Source: an uncultured Collinsella sp. (GTDB lineage Bacteria > Actinomycetota > Coriobacteriia > Coriobacteriales > Coriobacteriaceae). From it: a stretch of 11,446 nt of DNA. How positions within the stretch are numbered: position 1 is the stretch's first letter; the number at the start of each line of letters is the position of its first letter. Below the pieces are notes generated by a model, which worked only from the letters and a program-made list of their open reading frames with translations, made no database searches and had not been told where the DNA came from. The DNA lies in assembly GCA_900548935.1 (NCBI GenBank), contig URMR01000047.1, positions 1 through 11,446 of the forward strand, read 5' to 3'. Made by a program: the position numbers and the translations under genes. Below are positions 1-5,621 of the stretch, piece by piece.

Positions 1-2
1 CC

Positions 3-503
3 ATTACCGCGCTGATGGTCGAGGCCGCCGACCTGGGCCGTCACCGCGGCATGTTCGCCGACTGGACCGTGCGCCATCCCGACAATGAGAACGGTGAGTT
101 GCTGCAGCACTGCGGCCCCTGGCCCTGCAGCTGCGCGGCCGTCAAACCCAAGCTTACCTACCCGCTGGCTTTCGATCACCCCGGCGCGCTGACGGCCGAG
201 GCCAAGCACGGCGACCTCACCCTTGCCCGCTTTGACGGCGACAACGGCGAGTACTCGCTGCTGCTGGGCAACGCCCGCGGCATCGACGGCCCGGCCGGCA
301 TGGGCACCTACCTGTGGGTCGAGGTCGACAACCTCAAGCGCCTCGAGGCCAAGATCGTCGAGGGTCCCTACATCCACCACTGCGTCGCTATTCACGCCAA
401 CGTGGTGCCGGTGCTCTACGAGGCGTGCAAGTACCTCGGCATCCAACCCGACCTGTACGACCCGATTGAGCAGGACGTTAAAGCTTACCTGCGCGGTGAG
501 TAG
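3..503 (+). CDS. L-fucose/L-arabinose isomerase-like protein, C-terminal part (5' end outside window)
   Basis: The reading frame is open from the first bases and ends at TAG 501-503, giving 166 visible residues. The protein resembles the C-terminal domain of the L-fucose isomerase-related superfamily (COG2407 type), which interconverts aldoses and ketoses with a divalent metal in the cytoplasm. Supporting segments are a HPDNENGE stretch followed by HCGPWPCSC near the start, a beta-rich middle (LTLARFDGDNGEYSLLLGNA), and a terminal IHHCVAIHANVVPVLYEACKYLGI segment with several histidines typical of this domain. The N-terminal domains and most metal ligands are not visible, so the exact sugar cannot be read. 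The next genes downstream are transketolase subunits and a FGGY kinase, which suits a sugar isomerase feeding a ketose kinase. An N-terminal start cannot be assigned; the ATG at 15 is internal. Family call is fairly secure, substrate unknown. Confidence 0.7.
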   Translation: MTALMVEAADLGRHRGMFADWTVRHPDNENGELLQHCGPWPCSCAAVKPKLTYPLAFDHPGALTAEAKHGDLTLARFDGDNGEYSLLLGNARGIDGPAGMGTYLWVEVDNLKRLEAKIVEGPYIHHCVAIHANVVPVLYEACKYLGIQPDLYDPIEQDVKAYLRGE

Positions 504-540
504 GGTCGTGCCTACTTTGTAGCAACGAGCCGGCGCTCTA

Positions 541-628
541 CCACAGCACCCAACCTTGCGGTTCAAGCCGTCGCTTGCGTACCAAAGTACGCGGCGCTCC
601 TCTTTCACCGCAATCTTGGGCACTGTGG
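541..628 (+). repeat. Long imperfect hairpin, copy 1 of a two-copy element
   Basis: The 88 bases fold back on themselves around a CAAA loop at 583-586. The inner stem is GCGTAC (577-582) with GTACGC (587-592). The outer stems are TTGCGGT (556-562) with ACCGCAA (607-613), CCCAA (549-553) with TTGGG (616-620), and CCACAG (541-546) with CTGTGG (623-628). Two-base internal loops lie at 554-555/614-615 and 547-548/621-622. A second copy with the same layout lies at 2458-2558. The element sits between the isomerase stop and the transketolase N-subunit, leaving about 45 bases to the GTG start. It has no U-tract after the stem, so it does not look like a simple intrinsic terminator. It may be an RNA structure within an operon transcript or a REP/MITE-like mobile repeat. 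Confidence 0.85.
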
Positions 629-673
629 AAACGCGGTGGCTTTGACTTTGAAATTTCCTGAAAGGAGTTTTTC

Positions 674-1510
674 GTGGCAACTATCGAAGAGCTTGAGTCC
701 CTGCGTTGGGACCTTCGCCGCGATTGCGTCGATATCATCATGGCTGGTGCCGGCGGCCACATCGGCGGTGACATGTCGGTGATCGACGCCCTCATGACCC
801 TCTATGCCAACCACCTCAACATTTCGCCCGAGACCGTCGACGATCCCAACCGCGACCGCTTCGTGCTTTCCAAGGGTCACGCCATGGAAGCCTACTACGC
901 GGTGCTCTGCCACGAGGGCTATCTTGACCTCGACGACGTCAAGGCCCGCTTCTCCAAGTTCGGCAGCCCCTACATCGGCCACCCCAACAACAAGCTCAAG
1001 GGCATCGAGATGAACTCGGGCTCGCTGGGTCACGGCCTGCCCGTGGCCGTGGGCATGGCGCTCGCCGGCAAGATGGACGGCCGCGACTACCGCGTCTACA
1101 CCATCATGGGCGACGGTGAGCTTGCCGAGGGCTCGGTCTGGGAGGGCGCCATGAGCGGCGGAAACTACCAGCTCGATAACCTGTGCGCACTCGTGGACCG
1201 CAACCGCCTGCAGATCAGCGGCAGCACCGAGGACGTTATGAAGCAGGACTCGCAGGAGGAGCGCTGGGCCGCCTTCGGCTGGAACGTGCTCTCCATTCCG
1301 GGCAACGACGTCCGGGCCATCGACGCCGCGTTGACGCTTGCGGCCGAGACCTGCGGCAAACCCACGGTCATCATCCTCAACACGGTGAAGGGCTATGGCT
1401 CGCCCGTTATGGAGGACAAGGCCGCCTGGCACCATCATCTGCCCAACGATGAGGAATATGCCCAGATCATCGCTGATTTCGCTGCCCATAAGGAGGCCAT
1501 CAATGGCTAA
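674..1510 (+). CDS. Transketolase, N-terminal (thiamine diphosphate-binding) subunit
   Basis: This 278-residue protein corresponds to the first half of a full-length transketolase, the part that binds the pyrophosphate of thiamine diphosphate and Mg2+. Visible motifs are GGHIGGDMS near residue 28 (equivalent of SGHPG), SKGHAMEAYY, GSLGHGLPVAVG, and the ThDP signature GDGE at residues 146-149 followed by EGSVWEGAM and a distal asparagine region (LDNLCALVDRN). The end carries NTVKGYGS and a histidine-rich WHHHLP where transketolases have WHG. The GTG start at 674 is chosen because AAAGGAG (661-667) lies 6 bases upstream. The stop overlaps the start of the C-terminal subunit by 8 bases, so the pair is translationally coupled and should assemble as an A2B2-type enzyme. 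It could serve the general pentose phosphate pathway or be specialised, as in the apulose-4-phosphate transketolases (AptA/AptB), which are also split. The neighbouring isomerase and kinase favour a dedicated sugar pathway, but this is inference. Confidence 0.9.
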   Translation: MATIEELESLRWDLRRDCVDIIMAGAGGHIGGDMSVIDALMTLYANHLNISPETVDDPNRDRFVLSKGHAMEAYYAVLCHEGYLDLDDVKARFSKFGSPYIGHPNNKLKGIEMNSGSLGHGLPVAVGMALAGKMDGRDYRVYTIMGDGELAEGSVWEGAMSGGNYQLDNLCALVDRNRLQISGSTEDVMKQDSQEERWAAFGWNVLSIPGNDVRAIDAALTLAAETCGKPTVIILNTVKGYGSPVMEDKAAWHHHLPNDEEYAQIIADFAAHKEAING

Positions 1511-2441
1511 CAAGATCGCCAATCGCAAGGTTATCTGCGACACGCTGCTCGAGGCCGCGAAGACCGATAAGGATATCGTCGTCCTGTGCTCCGATTCCCG
1601 CGGCTCCGCATCGCTCACGCCGTTCTTTGATCAGTATCCCCAGCAGTCCGTCGAGGTCGGCATTGCCGAGCAGGACCTAGTGAGCATCGCCGCCGGCATG
1701 GCTTCGTGCGGCAAGAAGGCCTGGGCCGCCTCGCCGGCGTCCTTTGTGACCACGCGCTCGTATGAGCAGTGCAAGGTCGACGTCTCTTACTCCAACACCA
1801 ACGTCAAGCTCATCGGCATTTCGGGCGGCGTGTCCTACGGCGCCTTGGGCATGAGCCATCACTCCGCGCAGGATATCGCCGCCATGAGCGCGATTCCCAA
1901 CATGCGCGTGTATCTGCCGAGCGACCGCTTCCAGACCGCCGAGCTCGTGCGGGCCTTGGTCGCCGACAACAAGCCGGCCTACATCCGCGTGGGCCGTAAC
2001 CCGGTCGAGGACGTGTACACCGAGGACGAGTGCCCGTTCCAGATGGATCGCGCCACCTGGGTGCGCCGCGGCACCGATGTGACGCTCGTCGCCACCGGCG
2101 AGATGGTCCGCCATGCCGTGGACGCTGCCGACCTGCTGGCCGAGCAGGGCATCTCGGCAACGGTACTCGACATGTATTGCGTCAAGCCGCTCGATGCCGA
2201 GTCCGTGATTGAGGCCGCCGGTGCCACGCGCGCCGTCGTGACTGTCGAGGAGCACAGCCCCTTCGGCGGCCTGGGCTCTATGGTCGCGCAGGTGGTGGGC
2301 GAGCATTGCCCGCGTCCGGTCAAGTGCCTCTCCCTGCCTGATGCGCCGGTCATCACCGGCACGAGCCCCGAGGTCTTTGCACACTACGGCCTGACGGGCG
2401 AGGGAATCGCCAAGACCGTCGCCGAGTTCCTCGGCAACTAG
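1503..2441 (+). CDS. Transketolase, C-terminal subunit
   Basis: This 312-residue protein is the second half of a split transketolase: a pyrimidine-binding domain (about residues 1-165) followed by the transketolase C-terminal domain (about 185-312). The catalytic glutamate that activates thiamine diphosphate is E56 in VGIAEQDLVSIAAGMA. Other landmarks are GGVSYGALGMSHHSAQDIAAM, MRVYLPSDRFQTAELV, PAYIRVGR, VTLVATGEMV, and VEEHSPFGGLGSMVA near residue 258. ATG 1503 is chosen because AAGGAGG (1490-1496) lies 6 bases before it and the homologous start MANKIANRKVICDTL begins there; the frame is open further upstream to about 1395 but that stretch overlaps the partner gene and is not needed. The 8-base overlap with the N-subunit implies coupled, roughly equal synthesis. 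Product is a two-carbon ketol transfer enzyme; the sugar-phosphate specificity cannot be read from sequence alone. Confidence 0.9.
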   Translation: MANKIANRKVICDTLLEAAKTDKDIVVLCSDSRGSASLTPFFDQYPQQSVEVGIAEQDLVSIAAGMASCGKKAWAASPASFVTTRSYEQCKVDVSYSNTNVKLIGISGGVSYGALGMSHHSAQDIAAMSAIPNMRVYLPSDRFQTAELVRALVADNKPAYIRVGRNPVEDVYTEDECPFQMDRATWVRRGTDVTLVATGEMVRHAVDAADLLAEQGISATVLDMYCVKPLDAESVIEAAGATRAVVTVEEHSPFGGLGSMVAQVVGEHCPRPVKCLSLPDAPVITGTSPEVFAHYGLTGEGIAKTVAEFLGN

Positions 2442-2457
2442 TAGACACAGACGCTGC

Positions 2458-2558
2458 GCGGCCGCCAAGCACCGCACCTTGCCGTTCAAACCGTCGCTTG
2501 CGTACACAAAGTACGCGGCGCTCCTCTTTCACGGCAATCTGCGGCACTTGACGGCCGC
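2458..2558 (+). repeat. Long imperfect hairpin, copy 2, with compensatory changes relative to copy 1
   Basis: The hairpin is centred on an ACAAA loop at 2506-2510 with inner stem GCGTAC/GTACGC. Outer stems are TTGCCGT (2479-2485) with ACGGCAA (2531-2537), CCGCA (2472-2476) with TGCGG (2540-2544), CAAG (2466-2469) with CTTG (2547-2550), and GCGGCCG (2458-2464) with CGGCCGC (2552-2558). Core sequence from about 2484 to 2540 is almost identical to copy 1. The outer stems differ but stay paired: for example 560 G-C (copy 1, pairing with 609) is 2483 C-G here, 551 C-G is 2474 G-C, and 552 A-T is 2475 C-G. The mismatched internal loops CC/TC and CA/CA are kept in both. It occupies the spacer between the transketolase C-subunit and the FGGY kinase, in the same orientation as copy 1. 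Confidence 0.85.
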
Positions 2559-2612
2559 TCGCTCCTTGTCCGCCAGGCTGTCTTTGATTTGGCGGAAGGA
2601 ATGGGAGAGTAC

Positions 2613-4103
2613 ATGAGCAAATACATCATCGGAATCGATCAATCCACGCAGGGCACCAAGGCGCTGCTGGTGGACGAGGGCGGCCATTTGATTCATCGTG
2701 CCGACCGCTCGCATCGCCAGATTGTCAACGAGGCCGGCTGGGTGAGCCATGATCCGGCCGAGATTGCCGCCAATGTGCTGGCCGTGGCGCGTGCCGTGGT
2801 GGAGGAGGCCGGGGTCGACCCTGCCGACATCGCCGGTATCGGCATCTCCAACCAGCGCGAGACCACCGTTGCCTGGAACCGCGCGACGGGCGAGCCGCTG
2901 TGCGACGGCGTGGTGTGGCAGTGCGCTCGCGCCCGCGAGCTGTGCGACGAGCTGGCTGCGCGCGAGGGTGTGGCCGAGCTGGTGCGTGACACGACGGGCC
3001 TGGTGCTCTCGCCCTACTACCCGGCGGGCAAGATGGCTTGGATTCTCGCGAACGTTCCCACTGCTGCCGAGGCCGCGGCGGCAGGCGAACTGTGCCTAGG
3101 CACCATCGATGCCTGGGTGGTTTGGACGCTCACGGGCGGCGCGGAGTTTCGCTGCGACTGGTCCAACGCCAGCCGCACGCAGCTCTTTGACCTGCGCCGT
3201 GGCTGCTGGAGCGAGCCGGTGTGCGGGGCCTTTGGCGTCGACGTGGCCTGCCTGCCACGGGTGACCGATTCCGATGGCCTGTTCGGCATGACGGACCTGG
3301 GCGGCTTTTTGCCGGCACCCGTGCCCATTCACGGCGTGCTCGGCGACAGCCACGCGGCCTTGTTTGCCCAGGGCTGCCACAGTCGCGGCATGGCCAAGGC
3401 GACCTATGGTACCGGTAGCTCGGTCATGATGAACGTCGGCGACGAGTTCGTTGCCAGCTCGCACGGGCTTTCGAGTTCGCTCGCATGGCGTATGGACGGC
3501 GTGACTGAGTACGTGCTCGAGGGCAACGTGAGCTACGCCGGCGCCGTCAAGACGTGGCTGCGTGATGATCTTGAGCTCATCAATAACCCCGAGGAGGTTA
3601 CCGACCTGTGCTACGCCGCCAATCCGGCGAGCCACGTCTACTTTGTGCCGGCGTTTACCGGCTTGGGCGCGCCGCATTGGGCGAGTGATGCCGAGGGCTG
3701 CGTCTTTGGCATGACGCGCACCACGGGTCGCGCGGAGTTTGTGAAGGCTGCGGACGAGTCGATCGCCTATCAAATCTTTGACGTGATTGATGCGATGGTC
3801 GAGGATTCGGGTACGACGCTGGCCGAGCTTCGCGTTGACGGCGGTCCCACGCGCGACGCGTATCTGATGCAGTTTGAGAGCGACTTGGTTGGCTCGCCCA
3901 TCCGCATCGCGAGCAACGATGAGATGAGCGGCCTGGGTGCGGCCTGGGCCTGCGGTATTGCGCTGGGCATGTACACGCGCGATGTCGTCGACGTCTACGG
4001 CGCCCGCGGCATCGTGGAGCCCGTGATGCCCGCCGACGAGCGCGCCAAAAAGATCGCCGGCTGGCGCCACGCCGTGAAATCAACGATTGCCTACACAGCC
4101 TAG
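2613..4103 (+). CDS. FGGY-family carbohydrate kinase, glycerol kinase-like with altered substrate pocket
   Basis: This 496-residue cytoplasmic kinase phosphorylates a polyol or ketose with ATP. The N-terminal ATPase-fold domain starts YIIGIDQSTQGTKALL (glycerol kinase-like). The resemblance to glycerol kinase runs full length: GWVSHDP, GISNQRETT, DGVVWQC, GTIDAWVVWTLTGG, NASRTQLF, GDSHAALF, YGTGSS, VPAFTGLGAPHW and LRVDGGPTRDAYLMQF. The residues that bind glycerol in E. coli GlpK have counterparts R82, E83, W102, Y135 and the catalytic base D245. The sixth, F270, is serine here (YGTGSS in place of YGTGCF). That opens the pocket and suggests a substrate other than, or larger than, glycerol. 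ATG 2613 is chosen because GGGAG (2603-2607) precedes it and homologous sequence begins there; a TTG-initiated extension at 2589 is less likely. Located after the isomerase and transketolase genes, it may be a ketose (for example apulose-type) kinase. Genuine glycerol kinase remains possible. Confidence 0.85.
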   Translation: MSKYIIGIDQSTQGTKALLVDEGGHLIHRADRSHRQIVNEAGWVSHDPAEIAANVLAVARAVVEEAGVDPADIAGIGISNQRETTVAWNRATGEPLCDGVVWQCARARELCDELAAREGVAELVRDTTGLVLSPYYPAGKMAWILANVPTAAEAAAAGELCLGTIDAWVVWTLTGGAEFRCDWSNASRTQLFDLRRGCWSEPVCGAFGVDVACLPRVTDSDGLFGMTDLGGFLPAPVPIHGVLGDSHAALFAQGCHSRGMAKATYGTGSSVMMNVGDEFVASSHGLSSSLAWRMDGVTEYVLEGNVSYAGAVKTWLRDDLELINNPEEVTDLCYAANPASHVYFVPAFTGLGAPHWASDAEGCVFGMTRTTGRAEFVKAADESIAYQIFDVIDAMVEDSGTTLAELRVDGGPTRDAYLMQFESDLVGSPIRIASNDEMSGLGAAWACGIALGMYTRDVVDVYGARGIVEPVMPADERAKKIAGWRHAVKSTIAYTA

Positions 4104-4113
4104 AATGATTTTT

Positions 4114-4152
4114 CTGGGACGGGGATTAAAAACTCATTGATCCCCGTCCCAG
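4114..4152 (+). repeat. GGGACGGGG palindrome, first copy
   Basis: Perfect 13-base inverted repeat CTGGGACGGGGAT (4114-4126) and ATCCCCGTCCCAG (4140-4152) around a 13-base A/T-rich loop. It begins 11 bases after the kinase stop codon. There is no T-run after the right arm, so a Rho-independent terminator on the plus strand is not well supported, although a very stable hairpin could still slow polymerase or protect the 3' end of the transcript. The same core recurs in the larger palindrome immediately downstream. Confidence 0.8.
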
Positions 4153-4160
4153 GCAGCTTA

Positions 4161-4232
4161 TTTGGGACGGGGCTTTTTGACTGGTATGATTGGTGCGACC
4201 ATTCGAACCAGCTAAAAGAGCCCCGTCCCAAA
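4161..4232 (+). repeat. GGGACGGGG palindrome, second and longer copy, upstream of luxS
   Basis: The outer arms TTTGGGACGGGGCT (4161-4174) and AGCCCCGTCCCAAA (4219-4232) are perfect 14-base inverted repeats. The pairing continues inward through TTTT/AAAA and CTGGT/ACCAG with a two-base mismatch, and ends in TGGT/ACCA around a GCG loop (4191-4201). The whole 72 bases can fold as one long hairpin or cruciform. It ends 10 bases before the luxS ribosome site and encloses a promoter-like sequence. Confidence 0.8.
4162..4190 (+). promoter_or_regulatory. Candidate sigma70-type promoter of luxS inside the palindrome
   Basis: A -35 box TTGGGA (4162-4167) and a -10 box TATGAT (4185-4190) are separated by 17 bases, and TG stands one base before the -10 (TGGTATGAT), giving an extended -10. 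Predicted start of transcription is near 4197. The -35 lies within the left arm of the 72-base palindrome, so the leader RNA would contain only its right half. Four of six and five of six bases match the consensus. Not proven. Confidence 0.5.
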
Positions 4233-4254
4233 TTGACTACCGAGAGGATCTGCC

Positions 4255-4743
4255 ATGGAGCGCATTGCGAGTTTTTCCGTTGACCATCTGCTGCTTGAGC
4301 CCGGCGTGTATGTGAGCCGCATCGACCGCGATCCGGCGACCGGCGCCGCTGTCACCACGTTTGATCTGCGCCTGACCACGCCCAACAAGGAGCCGGTCAT
4401 GAACACCGCCGAGTGCCACACCATTGAGCACCTGGGCGCGACGTTCCTTCGCAATCATGCCGAGTGGTCGAGCCGCATTGTCTACTTTGGCCCCATGGGC
4501 TGCCGCACGGGCTTTTACCTCGTCGTATTTGGCGAGGTGACGAGCGAGGAGATTCTGCCGCTTGTGCGTGAGCTGTTCGAGTTTGTCGCCGGCTTTGAGG
4601 GCGATGTCCCCGGTGCCGCTCCCGAGGAGTGCGGTAACTACCTGGACCAGAACCTCCCCATTGCAAACTGGCTCGCGCGCCGCTACCTCGACCGTGACCT
4701 GGCCGATATCGACGAGAAGCACCTGCACTATCAGCAGGCGTAA
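4255..4743 (+). CDS. luxS: S-ribosylhomocysteine lyase LuxS
   Basis: LuxS cleaves S-ribosylhomocysteine to homocysteine and 4,5-dihydroxy-2,3-pentanedione, the precursor of autoinducer-2, as part of recycling of S-adenosylhomocysteine in the cytoplasm. The 162-residue length matches the family. The protein opens with SFSVDH and PGVYVSR. The metal-binding and catalytic motif is HTIEHL: H55 and H59 as ligands, E58 as general base. C83 in GPMGCRTGFY is the catalytic cysteine, and C126 in PEECGNYLDQN is the third metal ligand. Start ATG 4255 has AGAGGA (4243-4248) at 6 bases. The gene appears to be transcribed alone: it has a promoter candidate within the upstream palindrome and a strong terminator behind it. 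No pfs/mtnN or methionine-cycle gene is adjacent, so it is not in an activated methyl cycle operon here. Confidence 0.97.
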   Translation: MERIASFSVDHLLLEPGVYVSRIDRDPATGAAVTTFDLRLTTPNKEPVMNTAECHTIEHLGATFLRNHAEWSSRIVYFGPMGCRTGFYLVVFGEVTSEEILPLVRELFEFVAGFEGDVPGAAPEECGNYLDQNLPIANWLARRYLDRDLADIDEKHLHYQQA

Positions 4744-4772
4744 GGGCTTTATCGCCCAAAACGCGCGCATTG

Positions 4773-4803
4773 GGCGCCTTCGCTTATGCGGGGGCGCCTT
4801 TTT
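4773..4803 (+). terminator. Rho-independent terminator of luxS
   Basis: An 11-base stem GGCGCCTTCGC (4773-4783) pairs with GCGGGGGCGCC (4788-4798), counting two G-U pairs, around a TTAT loop, and is followed at once by TTTTT (4799-4803). It lies 30 bases after the luxS stop. This is the best-formed intrinsic terminator in the window. Confidence 0.85.
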
Positions 4804-4824
4804 GTTGATTGGTCGGGACGAGCG

Positions 4825-4853
4825 TTCAAAATCGCTCATGTTTGTTCTAGAAT
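4825..4853 (+). promoter_or_regulatory. Candidate promoter of the DUF4867-like gene
   Basis: A -35 box TTCAAA (4825-4830) and a -10 box TAGAAT (4848-4853) are spaced 17 bases apart, placing transcription start near 4860. It lies just after the luxS terminator and 35 bases before the start codon, the expected position for an independently transcribed gene. Confidence 0.5.
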
Positions 4854-4878
4854 GTTCGTATAGTCACATTTACGAACA
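4853..4878 (+). promoter_or_regulatory. Inverted-repeat operator candidate TGTTCGTA-N10-TACGAACA
   Basis: Two perfect 8-base half sites, TGTTCGTA (4853-4860) and TACGAACA (4871-4878), are separated by 10 bases. The 18-base centre-to-centre spacing is close to two helical turns, as for a dimeric repressor. The left half touches the end of the -10 box and the predicted transcription start lies within the site; the right half abuts the AGGAG ribosome site. Binding here would block transcription. A related TTTGTTC precedes it at 4841-4847. The repressor is not in this window and its family cannot be named. Confidence 0.5.
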
Positions 4879-4887
4879 GGAGTGAAC

Positions 4888-5532
4888 ATGCATATCTACT
4901 CTGTCAACGATCCCGAGTTCAAATCCTATGGCAACGTTTGGGATGACGTTCCGTCCGAGCTCACGTCGCCCGTGCTCGAGGCGCTCTCCGCCACGCCCAT
5001 CCCCGAGGGCAGCAAGTACGTAGCAAGCGCGCCGGAGCTCGAGGGCGTCAAGGATGCCGACAAACTGGGCTTTCTCATGTTTGGCGGCCGCCCCTTCCAG
5101 CTCGGCTGGTGCAACGGCCACAACACGCGTCTCAACTGCTTGGAGTATCACCGCGCCAGCGAATTCAACCTGGGCGCCCGCGACTTTATCCTGCTTGTGG
5201 CGCATCGCTGGGAGATCGAGGACGGCAAGCTCGACACCGCTCAGGTCAAGGCGTTCCGCGTGCCGGCGGGCAAGGTTGTCGAAGTCTTCAACACCACGCT
5301 CCACTACACGCCCTGTATGGTCGACGAAGGCGGCTTCCAGGTGATGGTGGCCCTGCCCGCCGGCACCAACGGGCCGCGCCCCGAGGCCGCAGCCGACATG
5401 CCTGCCGCCGGTGACAGCTACTGCTACTGGAAGGCAGACAAGTGGGTTCTCTGCCACGCCGACAGCCCCAAGGCTGCCGAGGGCGGCTACGTAGGCCTCG
5501 TTGGCAAAAACCTCGATATCACCTGCGACTAG
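4888..5532 (+). CDS. DUF4867 family protein, cupin-like, function unknown
   Basis: A 214-residue soluble protein resembling DUF4867 proteins, which I recall being found near sugar-utilisation genes. The C-terminal half has cupin-like character similar to ureidoglycolate lyase-type proteins: LEYHRASEFNLGARDFILLVAHRWEIEDG, then KAFRVPAGKVVEVFNTTLHYTPC, then GGFQVMVALPAGTN. E86, H88, E92 and H139 stand where cupins place metal or active-site residues. The N-terminal 60 residues (MHIYSVNDPEFKSYG...PEGSKYVAS) are characteristic of the group. ATG 4888 is chosen because AGGAG (4878-4882) is 5 bases upstream; a GTG at 4882 would overlap that site. The gene has its own promoter and an operator candidate, so it is likely substrate-controlled. 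A role as sugar mutarotase, isomerase or binding protein tied to the neighbouring sugar genes is possible but only inferred. Confidence 0.75.
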   Translation: MHIYSVNDPEFKSYGNVWDDVPSELTSPVLEALSATPIPEGSKYVASAPELEGVKDADKLGFLMFGGRPFQLGWCNGHNTRLNCLEYHRASEFNLGARDFILLVAHRWEIEDGKLDTAQVKAFRVPAGKVVEVFNTTLHYTPCMVDEGGFQVMVALPAGTNGPRPEAAADMPAAGDSYCYWKADKWVLCHADSPKAAEGGYVGLVGKNLDITCD

Positions 5533-5539
5533 AATCTTC

Positions 5540-5598
5540 TGTCTCGATCTGTAACATCTAGCGGGCTAAATCGTCTCTACCTGTTACAGATCGAGACA
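5540..5598 (+). repeat. Inverted repeat TGTCTCGATCTGTAACA, first copy
   Basis: Perfect 17-base arms TGTCTCGATCTGTAACA (5540-5556) and TGTTACAGATCGAGACA (5582-5598) surround a 25-base centre. It starts 8 bases after the DUF4867-like stop. The 344-base gene-free stretch 5533-5876 consists of this repeat, a second copy of the same family, a third hairpin and a promoter candidate. No open frame with a ribosome site was seen there. A structural role or a small non-autonomous mobile repeat is more likely than a simple terminator, as no T-run follows. Confidence 0.85.
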
Positions 5599-5621
5599 AA
5601 CTGCAGGGACAGACCGAACAA

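Noticed and set aside
499..516. Terminator after the isomerase gene (AGTAGG/CCTACT)
   Set aside because: The stem is only 6 bases, overlaps the stop codon and is followed by only three Ts, which is too weak to support.
1395..1502. Upstream extension of the transketolase C-subunit
   Set aside because: It overlaps conserved sequence of the N-subunit, and the AAGGAGG site fits ATG 1503.
605..1618. Long minus-strand open frame of 337 codons opposite the transketolase N-subunit
   Set aside because: It mirrors codon bias of the high-GC gene on the plus strand, has no recognisable domain and covers a clear transketolase. Similar antisense frames at 1677-2507, 3096-4070 and 5751-6548 were rejected for the same reason.
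2570..2595. CCGCCA/TGGCGG hairpin before the kinase that could hide the ribosome site
   Set aside because: A 6-base stem with a 14-base loop is weak, and it ends before the ribosome site chosen for ATG 2613.
2613..4103. Naming the kinase glpK
   Set aside because: Overall similarity is high, but the F270 counterpart is serine and the neighbours are an isomerase and transketolase, so a specific symbol is not justified.
4104..4254. SAH or SAM riboswitch upstream of luxS
   Set aside because: The spacer is accounted for by two simple palindromes and a promoter; no multi-helix riboswitch signature is recognisable.
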